NCBI GenBank assembly: GCA_016710365.1
Contig: JADJVW010000059.1
Coordinates: 62,001 to 126,000, forward strand
DNA: 64,000 bases
Reading direction: 5' to 3'
DNA from: Candidatus Caldilinea saccharophila
GTDB taxonomy: Bacteria > Chloroflexota > Anaerolineae > Caldilineales > Caldilineaceae
The position numbers and the translations under genes are program-made. Position 1 is the first letter of the stretch; each line of letters starts with the position of its first letter. This document shows positions 46,407-57,398 of the stretch, piece by piece. Under the pieces are notes generated by a model that worked only from the letters and a program-made list of their open reading frames with translations, did no database searches and was not told where the DNA came from.

Positions 46407-46427
46407 CCAACATCCATTTTTACATGC

Positions 46428-46456
46428 TTGACTGCACAACAAATCCAAGCGATAAT
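46428..46456 (+). promoter_or_regulatory. Promoter of the Phd-VapC module
   Basis: TTGACT (46428-46433) and GATAAT (46451-46456) are 17 bp apart. The start point, near 46463, falls inside the palindrome 46459-46475. Confidence 0.7.
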
Positions 46457-46458
46457 CA

Positions 46459-46475
46459 ATCTAGACAGTCTAGAT
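46459..46475. promoter_or_regulatory. Palindromic operator of the TA module
   Basis: ATCTAGACAGTCTAGAT is a perfect 8-bp inverted repeat around one base. It overlaps the predicted transcription start and lies 31 bp before the antitoxin gene, the position expected for Phd-type autorepression. Confidence 0.72.
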
Positions 46476-46505
46476 GACACAGTGCAGCATGTTGGAGGTA
46501 AGAGA

Positions 46506-46757
46506 ATGGAAGTTTGGCAACTTCAAGAAGCAAAAAACAAATTTAGTGAAGTGGTTGAGCGCGCAAGGCATGGCGAGCCTCAAGTAATTACAAAACATGG
46601 CACAGAAGTCGCCGTGGTGATTTCTATCCAACAGTTCAAGCAATCGACGATGCGTTCGCAATCATTGGTCGAGTTTTTGCGCGCTTCACCACTTGTCGGC
46701 AGCGATCTTGAGGTCATTCGTGATCAGAGTCTGCCTCGACCGGCGCTTGAGCTATGA
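46506..46757 (+). CDS. Phd/YefM-family antitoxin
   Basis: An 83-residue antitoxin. The N-terminal MEVWQLQEAKNKFSEVVERA is the Phd fold's DNA-binding and dimer region, followed by EPQVITKHGTEVAVVIS. The C-terminal part should wrap the toxin. GGAGGT at 46494-46499 sets the ATG. Its stop overlaps the toxin's ATG (ATGA at 46754), the standard arrangement that keeps antitoxin in excess. It lies inside the amine catabolic island and probably arrived later. Confidence 0.93.
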   Translation: MEVWQLQEAKNKFSEVVERARHGEPQVITKHGTEVAVVISIQQFKQSTMRSQSLVEFLRASPLVGSDLEVIRDQSLPRPALEL

Positions 46758-47191
46758 ATCTACTGCTGGACACGTGTGTTCTTTCAGAGTTTGCATCCAA
46801 GCAGCCAAATGAGGGTTTAATCAACTGGCTGGAGCAGCAACTAGAAGAAAGACTTTACATCAGTACAATCACTATTGGCGAATTGAAGTGCGGAACCGAA
46901 CGATTGCCGGCATCACAGCGTCGAGAACGTTTGGAGCAATGGCTGACAAGTGATGTGTTTGAAAGATTTAGCGGCCGGATGCTGGTGATTGATACTCTTG
47001 TCATGTTGCAATGGGGTGCGCTACGAGCGCAGCTTGAGCGGGCGGGACGTCCAATGCCGGCCGTCGATGCCCTCATTGCCGCTACCGTTCTGGCACACAA
47101 TATGCAGTTGGTCACGCGCAATGTACAGGATTTTGCCAGTGCTGGCGTGCAATTGATCAATCCCTGGCAGGAAAGCAACTCCTCCAGCTAA
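46754..47191 (+). CDS. vapC: VapC-family PIN-domain toxin
   Basis: A 145-residue PIN-domain ribonuclease. Asp6 (LLLDTCVLSEF) begins the acidic site; a Glu in TITIGELKCGTER and Asp residues in MPAVDALIAATVLAHN and VTRNVQDF complete it. VapC toxins cut initiator tRNA or rRNA. It is translationally coupled to the Phd antitoxin. All catalytic acids are present and the frame is intact, in contrast to the decayed TA genes further right. Confidence 0.94.
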   Translation: MNLLLDTCVLSEFASKQPNEGLINWLEQQLEERLYISTITIGELKCGTERLPASQRRERLEQWLTSDVFERFSGRMLVIDTLVMLQWGALRAQLERAGRPMPAVDALIAATVLAHNMQLVTRNVQDFASAGVQLINPWQESNSSS

Positions 47192-47228
47192 CAAATTACA
47201 GTAGCATCGCTGCGCAAGAGGGAAAGTT

Positions 47229-48342
47229 ATGGCTGACCTGACTGGCTATCACCCTGTCGATGATCTGGCAAGCGCCTGGACCCTGCCCGCCACCTGCTAC
47301 ACCGACCCCGCCTTTCTGCCACTGGAGAAGGAGCGCATCTTCTACCGCACGTGGCAGTGGGTCGGTGCGACGAGCATGGTGCAGCGGCCGGGCGACTTCT
47401 TCACCTACGACCTCTACGGCGAGCCGCTGGTGGTCACGCGCGGGCAGGACGGCGCGCTGCGCGCCTTCTACAATGTCTGTCTGCACCGCGCCGGGTACGG
47501 TGGCGAGCGGCAAAGGCAATCGCAAGTCGCTGCAATGTCGCTACCATGGCTGGTTCTACGTACTCGACGGCAAGCTGCTCAATGCGCCGGAGTTCGAAGG
47601 CGTGCGCAACTGGTCGCCACAGGAATACTGTTTGCGTCCGGTGCAGGTGACGGAATGGGGGCCATTTGTCTTCGTCAATTTGGATGATGGCGCACCGCGG
47701 CTGCGGGAGATGCTGGGCGCCATTCCCGCCGAGGTGGCGCGCGCCGGCTTTGACATCGCCGACATGCAGCCGGTGGAGCGCCGCGATTATCTGGTGGATT
47801 GCAACTGGAAGGTCTACGTCGACAATTACCTCGAAGGTTATCATATTCCCATCGCCCACCCCGGCCTCTTTCGCGAGATCGACTACGACCAGTATCGTGT
47901 GGACACCTTCCGCTATTACTCGTCGCAATATGCGCCGATTCGTCCGGCGCCGCCCTCCGGCCCGATCCCCGGCCGCGACCGGCGCTATCTGCGCGGCGAT
48001 GGCGAGCAGCAGGCGCTCTATTACTGGGTCTTCCCCAACCTCATGCTCAACTTCTACCCCGACAATATGCAGATCAACATCATCGTGCCGCTGGACACCG
48101 AACGCACGCTCACGATCTTCGAGTGGTGCTTCAAGCAACCGGGCAGCGGTGAAGGCTGGGAGTCGATGCAGCAGTCGATCGCCTTCAGCGACGAGGTGCA
48201 GCGCGAGGATATGGAGATCTGCAACACGGTGCAGCGCAACCTGCACTCGCGCGCTTATAACCAGGGGCGCTTCTCCGTAAAGCGCGAAAATGGCGTCCAT
48301 CATTTTCAGCGGTTGGTGGCGGAATACTTGACTGACAAATAG
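47229..48342 (+). CDS. Rieske non-heme iron oxygenase, alpha subunit (frameshifted)
   Basis: About 370 residues. The Rieske [2Fe-2S] site is C84-x-H86 (NVCLHRAG) with CRYHGW as the second pair; between the pairs the frame breaks near 47490-47510. The C-terminal catalytic domain has DNYLEGYHIPIAHPGL with the mononuclear iron ligands. The type is close to ring-hydroxylating dioxygenase alpha subunits and to the betaine, carnitine and stachydrine oxygenases (GbcA, CntA, Stc2). Its position after an MttB-superfamily gene favours N-demethylation of a quaternary amine, which is an inference. No reductase partner gene is adjacent. Confidence 0.88.
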
Positions 48343-48488
48343 CCTTAACGGAGCGGTGCGGAGAGAGAAGCATTCTTTTCAGCTAAAGTCACGCCACTTT
48401 GAAAACAGCACTTTCAGCGCTTCGCACCAGTGGACGGTCAAACGCCGGAGTTTGGGTAGGGTGGCAGCAAGTGAACACAGATACTCAG

Positions 48489-48589
48489 TACTTCACAAAA
48501 CTCACACAAAGCCACTAAGAGCACAAAGGACGCTATCTTTAACTTTGTGACTTTGCGTCTTCGTGTGAGACTAAATCGTGAACTACTGA
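48489..48589. repeat. Dispersed palindromic repeat (TACTTCAC-AAACTCACAC family), copy 2
   Basis: Matches 16820-16913 from tacttcac to cgtgaactactga with scattered substitutions and a few extra bases. Both copies are followed by a CCGTGGAT-family element. Confidence 0.75.
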
Positions 48590-48740
48590 TACTCGCAGAT
48601 GAGCCGTCTATCTGAGGCTATCGGTCTTTATCTGTGTTCTCTTCTACTGCGCTCAAGCAAAGCTTCCTGGTGACAGCCCGCTACTCCTATTGCTCGTCAC
48701 GAATACCTGGTTTCAAAGTTGCATAGCTTTTTTTCTATAG

Positions 48741-48820
48741 GCCACGGAGTAGATGGGCAAATCCCAATACGTTTCGGAGTAAATCCGTGAAACTCCGCCT
48801 AATCCGCCCCATCCGTGGGC
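48741..48820. repeat. Dispersed palindromic repeat (CCGTGGAT family)
   Basis: Starts gccacggagtagatgggc and ends gccccatccgtgggc, with complementary ends. It shares gtttcggagtaaatccg with 59547-59603. Confidence 0.65.
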
Positions 48821-48868
48821 AATTTTTGCCATGGCTAAACAGCTACAAAAGTAAGGAAAACAAAACCT

Positions 48869-50460
<1,592 letters not shown>

Positions 50461-50545
50461 CGGCGGCGCCACACCATAGATTCACATTCAGTAGGAAAGA
50501 TCACCACAAGCAAGCAGTCGTTCATCGTCAAAAGGAGAAAACCTG

Positions 50546-51535
<990 letters not shown>

Positions 51536-51545
51536 GAAAACAGTT

Positions 51546-51646
51546 TGACGCAGAGGCGCGGAGATGCAGAGAAGACGCAAAGAAACACTTGTTGAATACT
51601 CTTGCTTTTTCTTTGGCAAGCTCAGCGACTCCGCGCCTCTGCGTCA
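51546..51646. repeat. Intergenic inverted repeat (TGACGCAGAGGCGCGGAG)
   Basis: tgacgcagaggcgcggag (51546-51563) is the perfect reverse complement of 51629-51646. It fills the gap between the binding-protein and permease genes, so the mRNA can form an 18-bp stem there, which may set relative expression. Confidence 0.8.
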
Positions 51647-51677
51647 GATAAACGGCAAAGGCGGACAGGATGGCTGA

Positions 51678-52568
51678 ATGACCACAAACACAGGCGGCGA
51701 ACCCACACCGCGCAGTAACTATGACCTGACTAAGCAGGCCGATCGAGATGCCTACGCTTCTCATCTGATGATGCAGGCGCGGCGGCGGCGATGGCTGCAA
51801 AGCGTGCGGGTCGGGCTGGTCTGGGTCTTTCTCTTTGCGATCCTGTGGTTTCTCTTCTCATTTCTCAACCTGGACTTCGGCTATATCTTCGGGAATGCCA
51901 ATTTTGTCCTGCTTGGCATCGGCGTCACCCTGGGCGTCTCCCTGGTCTCCATCACCATTGCGTCGCTCATCGCATTTTTTGGCGCGCTGGGCCGGCTTTC
52001 CTCTAACTCGTTCTTCCACGGCATCGCCAGCTTCTATGTCTCGCTCTTCCGCGGCACGCCGCTGCTGGTGCAGATCTTCATCATTTACCTGGGGCTGCCG
52101 CAGATTGGCCAGCAGATTGCGGCGCGCGGCTATCCGTGGCTGGGCAATTTGCTGATCCTGACCGCCATCCAGTCCGGCATCCTGGCGCTGAGCCTCAACT
52201 ACGGCGCGTACATGACGGAGATATTCCGCGCCGGCATCCAGTCGGTCAATCGTGGGCAGTGGCAGGCCGCGTCGGCGCTTGGCTTGAGCCATCTGCAGAC
52301 GCTGCGTCTGATCGTGCTGCCGCAGGCGCTCAAGCTGATCATCCCGGCGGTGGGCAACCAGTTTATCGCCATGCAGAAAGATTCGTCGCTGGTCTCGGTC
52401 ATGGGCGTGTGGGAGATCACCTATCGCGCCAACCGCTTTGCGCGCAAAGACAGCAAGTACATGGAGATGTTCCTGCTGGCCGCGGCGATCTACTGGGTGC
52501 TGACGATCTTCTCGGAATGGGGGTTGGCGCGGCTGGAGGGACGCATGGGGCGGTCAGATACGCGGTAG
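51678..52568 (+). CDS. Polar amino acid ABC transporter permease (HisM/GlnP type)
   Basis: A 296-residue membrane protein with about six predicted spans. A basic N-terminal tail precedes the first at about residues 45-65. SFYVSLFRGTPLLVQIFIIYLG and the coupling motif QAASALGLSHLQTLRLIVLPQA are the HisM/GlnP-type signature. It would form a homodimer if no second permease exists; none follows. An ATPase gene normally sits next to it, but the downstream 500 bp hold only a broken PIN gene. The ATPase may have been lost or is elsewhere. Confidence 0.95.
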   Translation: MTTNTGGEPTPRSNYDLTKQADRDAYASHLMMQARRRRWLQSVRVGLVWVFLFAILWFLFSFLNLDFGYIFGNANFVLLGIGVTLGVSLVSITIASLIAFFGALGRLSSNSFFHGIASFYVSLFRGTPLLVQIFIIYLGLPQIGQQIAARGYPWLGNLLILTAIQSGILALSLNYGAYMTEIFRAGIQSVNRGQWQAASALGLSHLQTLRLIVLPQALKLIIPAVGNQFIAMQKDSSLVSVMGVWEITYRANRFARKDSKYMEMFLLAAAIYWVLTIFSEWGLARLEGRMGRSDTR

Positions 52569-52696
52569 GGACGCAGAGAAGGCTTCGATGATGACGTGGG
52601 ACGAGCCGAATCACTCCTCGATTGCCTCAATCCCCTGTTGCTTCAGCCGCTCAAGGTGGTGCTGCATGGTCAGGGATGACTCCGCCGCCTAACAGT

Positions 52697-52912
52697 TTAC
52701 GTTAGTGGCGGTGGGGCGGGCGTGGATTTACTACCTCCAGTGACAGCTAATTCAAGCCCAAGTTCATCACCTGCATCTGATAAAGTCGGACGCCACAGAA
52801 AATAAATCTTGTGATGATGAGCCATTGAGCAAAGGGAATCAATGAAGTCGGATACATCATCCTGCGATAAACCAAGTTCCGCCCGCTGGCGTTGGATGAC
52901 ATCTTCGTAATT
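52697..52912 (-). pseudogene. Truncated PIN-domain toxin (COG1569-like), internal fragment
   Basis: An open stretch of 71 codons without a start, bounded by stops at both ends. It reads NYEDVIQRQRAELGLSQDD, then DSLCSMAHHHKIYFLWRPTL and GDELGLELAVTGGSKS. This matches the middle of the 'putative toxin component, PIN family' proteins. The N-terminal strand with the first Asp and the C-terminal part with the last acids are missing, so it cannot be active. It lies between the ABC permease and an intact DUF433-DUF5615 pair. Confidence 0.72.
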
Positions 52913-53080
52913 TTATACAATACCAATCATCCAAAACCTGATAGTTGCAAAGAAGGCGGCTAACGCTTGCGTCAGCCGCCGGGAGTCGTCTAGGTTTCAA
53001 ATATCCCGTGGGCATTTCGGGTCGGCTGGACGCGTCGTTGGGCGACTGCGACACGAATTGGTGTGGCAGGTTTGCGGAGT

Positions 53081-53431
53081 CTAAATCGGTAGAGAACGTA
53101 TACGATTCACCCATTCCTCCGACTCACTTGCTGACCAGATCAGAAACAAGTCCTCGGCGACTCGATAAACCGGCAACTTCTGCGATACGATAAGAAGACC
53201 TTGGCTCTTTTCGGACATGATGAATCGGCCAAAATGTCCAGGCATTGTCTTGCGGTCATGTGACACCAATATCCGCCCCTGTTCAGCCGCCCGTTTCAGT
53301 ACAGCTGCTTCATCCAAGTTAGCCAGTCCGGCTGCGTGTGCCGTCTGAAAATCAATACTGGGTTCTAAGCGCAGTGTGGCCTTGACGATAATCTGGTTCA
53401 AATCGGCATCGGCTTGGAAACGGAGCTTCAT
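53081..53431 (-). CDS. DUF5615 PIN-like toxin
   Basis: A 116-residue protein of the DUF5615 (Mut7-C/PIN-like) family: MKLRFQADADLNQIIVKATL, then VLKRAAEQGRILVSHDRKTMPGHF and LPVYRVAEDLFLIWSASESEEWVNRI. The Asp residues near the start and in SHDRKTM are the family's presumed catalytic acids. It is the toxin-like partner of the DUF433 gene; its ATG overlaps the DUF433 stop by four bases. Confidence 0.93.
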   Translation of the reverse strand: MKLRFQADADLNQIIVKATLRLEPSIDFQTAHAAGLANLDEAAVLKRAAEQGRILVSHDRKTMPGHFGRFIMSEKSQGLLIVSQKLPVYRVAEDLFLIWSASESEEWVNRIRSLPI

Positions 53432-53742
53432 GGTGAAGCCAATTGCATTTGCCGGCGGGCCTTCGCCATCTTCTGCGAAAACGCTGCATCATGGGTAGCC
53501 TGCTGAAAATCCTGGAACTCAGCATCGACCTGCCGCAAATATGCATCGATCTCTGAGCGGTGACTGAGATAGTAGGCGATCGCGCCGTACACTTGCTCTA
53601 GGGAGAGTGTTGGAAACGACTCGGCAACGATAGTTTCCGGAGACAAGCCATCCAAGAACGAAAAAACGATCGATTCTAATGAAATCCGAGAACCTGAAAT
53701 CCAATAGCCTTGATCGCGTTGATCGACATACTGCTTTTCCAC
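53428..53742 (-). CDS. DUF433 antitoxin-like protein
   Basis: 104 residues from a GTG preceded by AAGGAGGGG, which is better than the in-frame ATG at 53814. The DUF433 core is YWISGSRISLESIVFSFLDG, then SPETIVAESFPTLSLEQVYGAIAYYL. DUF433 is a small winged or helix-turn-helix domain found with DUF5615 toxins and thought to be the antitoxin and autoregulator. The C-terminal 35 residues, charged and helical, would contact the toxin. Confidence 0.92.
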   Translation of the reverse strand: MEKQYVDQRDQGYWISGSRISLESIVFSFLDGLSPETIVAESFPTLSLEQVYGAIAYYLSHRSEIDAYLRQVDAEFQDFQQATHDAAFSQKMAKARRQMQLASP

Positions 53743-53834
53743 AAACCCCTCCTTGTCAGAATCGATTTCAGGCTGTCGCGCTCGATCGTCTATCAATCCA
53801 TTATTCACGCGCAAGTGGGAAGATTTCTAGAGAC

Positions 53835-53843
53835 ATTATACCA
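53835..53843 (-). promoter_or_regulatory. Extended -10 promoter of the DUF433-DUF5615 module
   Basis: On the minus strand TGGTATAAT gives a consensus -10 (53835-53840) with the TG extension. No good -35 is present. It is about 90 bp upstream of the GTG start. Confidence 0.45.
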
Positions 53844-54036
53844 GAAAACCCGAGTCGTTCATGCTCGAGTTTCGACGATACTCGCCGATGCTCACCTGTG
53901 CGCCCAACGGTTTGCGTTGCCTGCGTGTGGGCGAGCGTGGACTCTTTTTGGGAGCAGGGAAAAACTCGAAGCGAGAAAAATGCTTAAAAATGCCGCAGAA
54001 TCCCACACGTCAGGTGCACGCTTTGTTGGCTGGCGT

Positions 54037-54750
54037 TTATGGTGGAAGTGTATCTTTCTCCGATAAGGAATCTATTGATGGCTCTGCCCATAAAATACCT
54101 ACTATGACAATGCCAGCAACTGGAACTAATAGATACAATAACTGCCACGCGCTTTTTCCACTATCGTGAAGTCGGCGTGAACCTGCCGCCAATAGAGGTA
54201 GCAAAGTGGCAAGAAGAAACACTTCTCCAATGGTCTCATTTATAAGCGTAAACGTCGAAACGCATATTACAATAAACAAGGCAAACCATCAGAATTCTGA
54301 ACGTGATGCTCGCCCATTAAATTCTGCGTATTTTGTTAAGCATTTGCGAATTGATTCAAAAAATGTAATGGGGCTTGTTTCGTTGTCGGTACTTGAATCT
54401 GAAGGAACATTCATTATTAACTCCTTGCCGATTTTAGAGACGGCTTCTCTCAAAGATGTAACCCAATCTGATAAATTGAGTCCGTCACCATTTTCAGCAA
54501 AATCTATCTTCCGCACAACTGTGGAATCCCCTAGTTTTTTAGATTCAAGCCAATTTACATCGTCTTTTAGTCTCAGAACCAATTCCATTCTCGAATTGAC
54601 TTGAAATTTCGAGTAAATATTTTAAAGTGAAATTCAACCGTGCGCTCCAGAGATATTCATATCTAGCGCAATTAATTTATTGCTTTTGCCTTCTAATAAA
54701 AATTGTATGGTTTCCCTTTCGCGTTTGCTTAATTGGGGAGATTGTTGCAT
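54037..54750 (-). pseudogene. LuxR-type HTH fused to a DUF805 membrane domain (two indels and an in-frame TGA)
   Basis: Joined reading is about 238 residues. The N-terminus is a LuxR-type helix-turn-helix: LSKRERETIQFLLEGKSNKLIALDMNIS, then ERTVEFHFK and NIYSKFQVNSRMELVLRL. A middle linker of about 80 residues follows. The C-terminus is DUF805 (FFESIRKCLTKYAEFNGRASRSEF, then WFALFIV and AAGSRRLHDSGKSAWQLLYLL) with several membrane spans. Lesions: an extra base at about 54647, a missing base in the run at 54620-54623 that restores frame, and TGA at 54289-54291 where DUF805 proteins have Trp (SEFWWF). Possibly a membrane-bound regulator; error or decay cannot be separated by reading. Confidence 0.75.
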
Positions 54751-55144
54751 GGTGAGGTTTCCTTTTAGATTATTTGCCCTGTAGCCGCCGAATGAAATAT
54801 GGATTATGCGGCGCAGCAAAGAGCAAAACGTCGCCTGCGCTCAGAGCAAGCCGCCGCATCATCCGTGTTGGACGAAGCCGAGGGGAAGCGCTCTATGGAA
54901 TGTAAACCCGGTGTCATTGGCGATTGCGCTGACGCGCTACCCTGCTTGCTTAAGTATAGTCACGCTGATGACAGAGGGCGCCAGGTTGTTCGAGCGGCGG
55001 CCAGCAGCCAAGGGTCAGCCGACGACCAGGACGGAGAGCGAGTTGTATGTTGCCCTATCCTCCGCGCAGATGGCGGTCAGTCTATCAGATCCATCTTATT
55101 TTCGTCAGTCCGTGGTCCTGACATTGGGGTCAAGTACACTCGAC
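54751..55144. other. Intergenic region, nothing recognised
   Basis: Open frames occur on both strands but none has a recognisable domain or a good start. It may hold the remains of a gene. Confidence 0.45.
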
Positions 55145-56833
55145 TCATTGCGATTTCGCCGCCGCCGGTTGGTCGTCGTCGTGAGCAGTCGCCTGCTCGA
55201 TCAACTGCCGGGCGCGGGCATAAGCAAGCCGCGCCGATTCGCCGGGCGCGCCCGCCGGGAAGACGTTGTCGCTGCCGATCACGGTGAGGCAGCCGGTCTC
55301 CTCCAGTTGTTCAAGCAGGGCCGGACCGGCGCTGATCAGCATGAAGGTGTTGCCGTTGGCCTGCACTGCGCGTGCGTAGTGCTCGATCACACTGATGAAG
55401 GTGCTGCCCAGTTCGCGCTGGCCGCGCAGGCTCAGGACGACGACGGCGTTGCGCGTGGCGTCGACCAGCGGCAGATCCTCTTCAATGTTGCGCGCGCCGG
55501 CAAAGAAGAGACTTCCGCGTGCACTGAGAACGGTCACCGCCTGGCTTGGCAACGTCCTGGGCGCGGGCTGCTCGGCGGGGAAAGCCCCATCCACCATCGT
55601 GACCTCGACGATCGTCGCGTTCTCCGATTCCTGGTAAGCAAAGACGGCAAAGGAGAGGGCAACGCCGATGAAGATGGCCCACTGGAGCGGCACGATCAGC
55701 GTGGCGACGAAGGTAATGGCCATCATAGCTAGCGCGCGCCGGCTGGTGTGCGCGATTTTGCGGATTTCCCCAAACTTGATGGTCTGATAGCCGACCACCA
55801 TCAGCAGACCGGCCAGCGCCGGCATGGCAATCTTGCCGACGAGCGTGCCAAAGAGCAGGATAATGATGGCGGCAAAGATGCCCGTAAAGATGTTGGCCCA
55901 GCGCGACTGGGCGTCGCCCTTGACTAGCATCGCCGTGCCGCCGAGCGACCCGCCAGCCGGCAGACCGCCCAGGAAAGCCCCGGCAATGTTGGCCGCCCCC
56001 TGGCCGGTGAAGTCGCGCGACGCGTCCGGGAATTTGCCGTCGGGGTTGGGGTAGGCCTGGCTGATGCCGGCGCCCTGCGCCAGCGCAATGATGGCCAGCG
56101 CAAAGGACGGGGCGAGCAGGCCGGGGATCAGCGCCAGCTCCGGCAGCACCGGCCGCGGCAGCGCATTGGGTAGGGGACCAAGGCTGGCGACCAGCGGCAC
56201 GGTCGTCAGGTTGAGCAGCGGTACGAGCGCCGATGCCACAGCCAGCGCGATGAGCAGCGAGAACTTGTTGAGGCGCGTCCGATCCAGCAGCACGAGCAGC
56301 ACGACGGTCACCAGCCCAATCAGGAAGGTCGGCCAATGCCACTGAGCGACGTGCAGCAGCGTATCGATGCCCTTCACGACCTTATTGCTATAGCTGCTGG
56401 CATAGCCGGTGAAGTCGCCAAGCTGGCCCAGCACGATGTTGACGCCGATGCCGGTGAGAAAGCCGCGCAACACGGCGTTGGAGATGAAACGCGTCAGGAA
56501 TCCTAGCTTGAGCAGACCGGCCGCCAGCATCAGTACGCCCGCCAACAGCGTCAGTACGATCAGCGCGGCCGAACGCTGCTCGGCTGGGTAAGTCAACAAC
56601 ATGCTGCCGGCCGTTGCAGCCAGCGCGCCGGTCGAGTCGATGTTCATGAAGACCGAGCTGGTGAAAATTGCGCCGACCTGCGTGGCAGCCAGCACCGTAT
56701 ACAGCCCATGCACCGGATTGACGCCCGCCAGTAGGGCATTGCCCATGCCGCCGGCCACGGCGTCGATCGATTTTGAGAGGCCGGCGCTCAGGTCGCCGGC
56801 GAACCCTTTGAACCCGAAACCTTGCAATCGCAT
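55145..56833 (-). CDS. SulP-family anion transporter with STAS domain
   Basis: A 562-residue membrane protein with about 12 predicted transmembrane segments in residues 10-410. The region KSIDAVAGGMGNALLAGVNPVHGLYTV is the SulP signature, and PAGGSLGGTAM is part of the central anion site. A C-terminal STAS domain covers about 435-545 (VVLSLRGQRELGSTFISVIEHYARAV). SulP proteins carry sulfate, bicarbonate or other anions. An ATP sulfurylase-APS kinase gene 3 kb away makes sulfate plausible. AAGGCG precedes the ATG. Upstream lies the decayed BrnTA pair. Confidence 0.94.
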   Translation of the reverse strand: MRLQGFGFKGFAGDLSAGLSKSIDAVAGGMGNALLAGVNPVHGLYTVLAATQVGAIFTSSVFMNIDSTGALAATAGSMLLTYPAEQRSAALIVLTLLAGVLMLAAGLLKLGFLTRFISNAVLRGFLTGIGVNIVLGQLGDFTGYASSYSNKVVKGIDTLLHVAQWHWPTFLIGLVTVVLLVLLDRTRLNKFSLLIALAVASALVPLLNLTTVPLVASLGPLPNALPRPVLPELALIPGLLAPSFALAIIALAQGAGISQAYPNPDGKFPDASRDFTGQGAANIAGAFLGGLPAGGSLGGTAMLVKGDAQSRWANIFTGIFAAIIILLFGTLVGKIAMPALAGLLMVVGYQTIKFGEIRKIAHTSRRALAMMAITFVATLIVPLQWAIFIGVALSFAVFAYQESENATIVEVTMVDGAFPAEQPAPRTLPSQAVTVLSARGSLFFAGARNIEEDLPLVDATRNAVVVLSLRGQRELGSTFISVIEHYARAVQANGNTFMLISAGPALLEQLEETGCLTVIGSDNVFPAGAPGESARLAYARARQLIEQATAHDDDQPAAAKSQ

Positions 56834-56869
56834 GACGACATCGCCTTGTTGTGTGGTGGCGTTATCAAC

Positions 56870-57031
56870 CTGATGATGGAGATACGCTGCGAATCGGAGT
56901 TATCAGGATCAAGCACGACAATATTGGTTGATTCTTTCATGCGCTTTGCAGATTTGCCCGCACCATTGAAACAAATTCTCTCGTTGATATTCAGGACGCA
57001 ACTCGTCAAGTTCCTTATCATCCTTCTTCAT
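56870..57031 (-). pseudogene. BrnA-like antitoxin remnant
   Basis: Starts MKKDDKELDELRPEYQREN at ATG 57031 and continues in another frame as FNGAGKSAKRMKESTNIVVLDPD, resembling the RPEYDRS...GKYAKR...TNIVVLDPD pattern of BrnA/CopG-type antitoxins. The helical end cannot be followed; the left boundary is approximate. Its ATG overlaps the end of the BrnT remnant, the normal order for brnT-brnA. Confidence 0.6.
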
Positions 57032-57283
57032 AAAAGTTCCTTTCTGACTGAGTTGCTGGTCTAGCGCTGATGATCCGAATCTGCTCTCCCCGTTCTGTGT
57101 AGGCAACTGTCCAACAGTAGAAAGACCAAACATCACAAAACGATCCTCATACCGTGGATGATCTCGCTCGTCACCTGTGAGGGAAAAATCATCGAGAAAC
57201 ACTGTGGATGCCTTTTTCGAAAGAGATGCCGTGCTTGCGCAGGTTTGTTCTTGCCATTTCAGGGTTCTCTACTCGAACTGCAT
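57018..57283 (-). pseudogene. BrnT-like toxin remnant
   Basis: Fragments of a BrnT RNase-like toxin are spread over frames: MQFE at ATG 57283; NPEMARTNLRKHGISFEK; VFLDDFSLTGD; ERDHPRYEDRFVMFGLS; and a clean end VAYTERGEQIRIISARPATQ then SERNFYEEG. In order these rebuild a whole BrnT of about 88 residues. At least three indels separate them. The IS630-type element lies 115 bp upstream. It may be decayed or badly sequenced. Confidence 0.7.
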
Positions 57284-57398
57284 ATGTTCCCCTTGCTATG
57301 TGGCTGATCTCCCCATACGCCGCACAATTCTACCCTAGCCATTATAACAGAAAGGCCGGACGGTTGATGCTTGGCTTGAAGCCAACTTTGCCCGCCTA

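Larger units (their letters stand above)
48343..48868. other. Intergenic region carrying two repeat families
   Basis: Apart from the repeats at 48489-48589 and 48741-48820, no gene, promoter or RNA was recognised. Confidence 0.5.

Noticed and set aside
54289..54291. TGA read as Trp (alternative genetic code)
   Set aside because: TGA is a normal stop at many well-defined genes here (for example the GH116, hom and elp3 ends), so code 11 applies; a local mutation or error is simpler.
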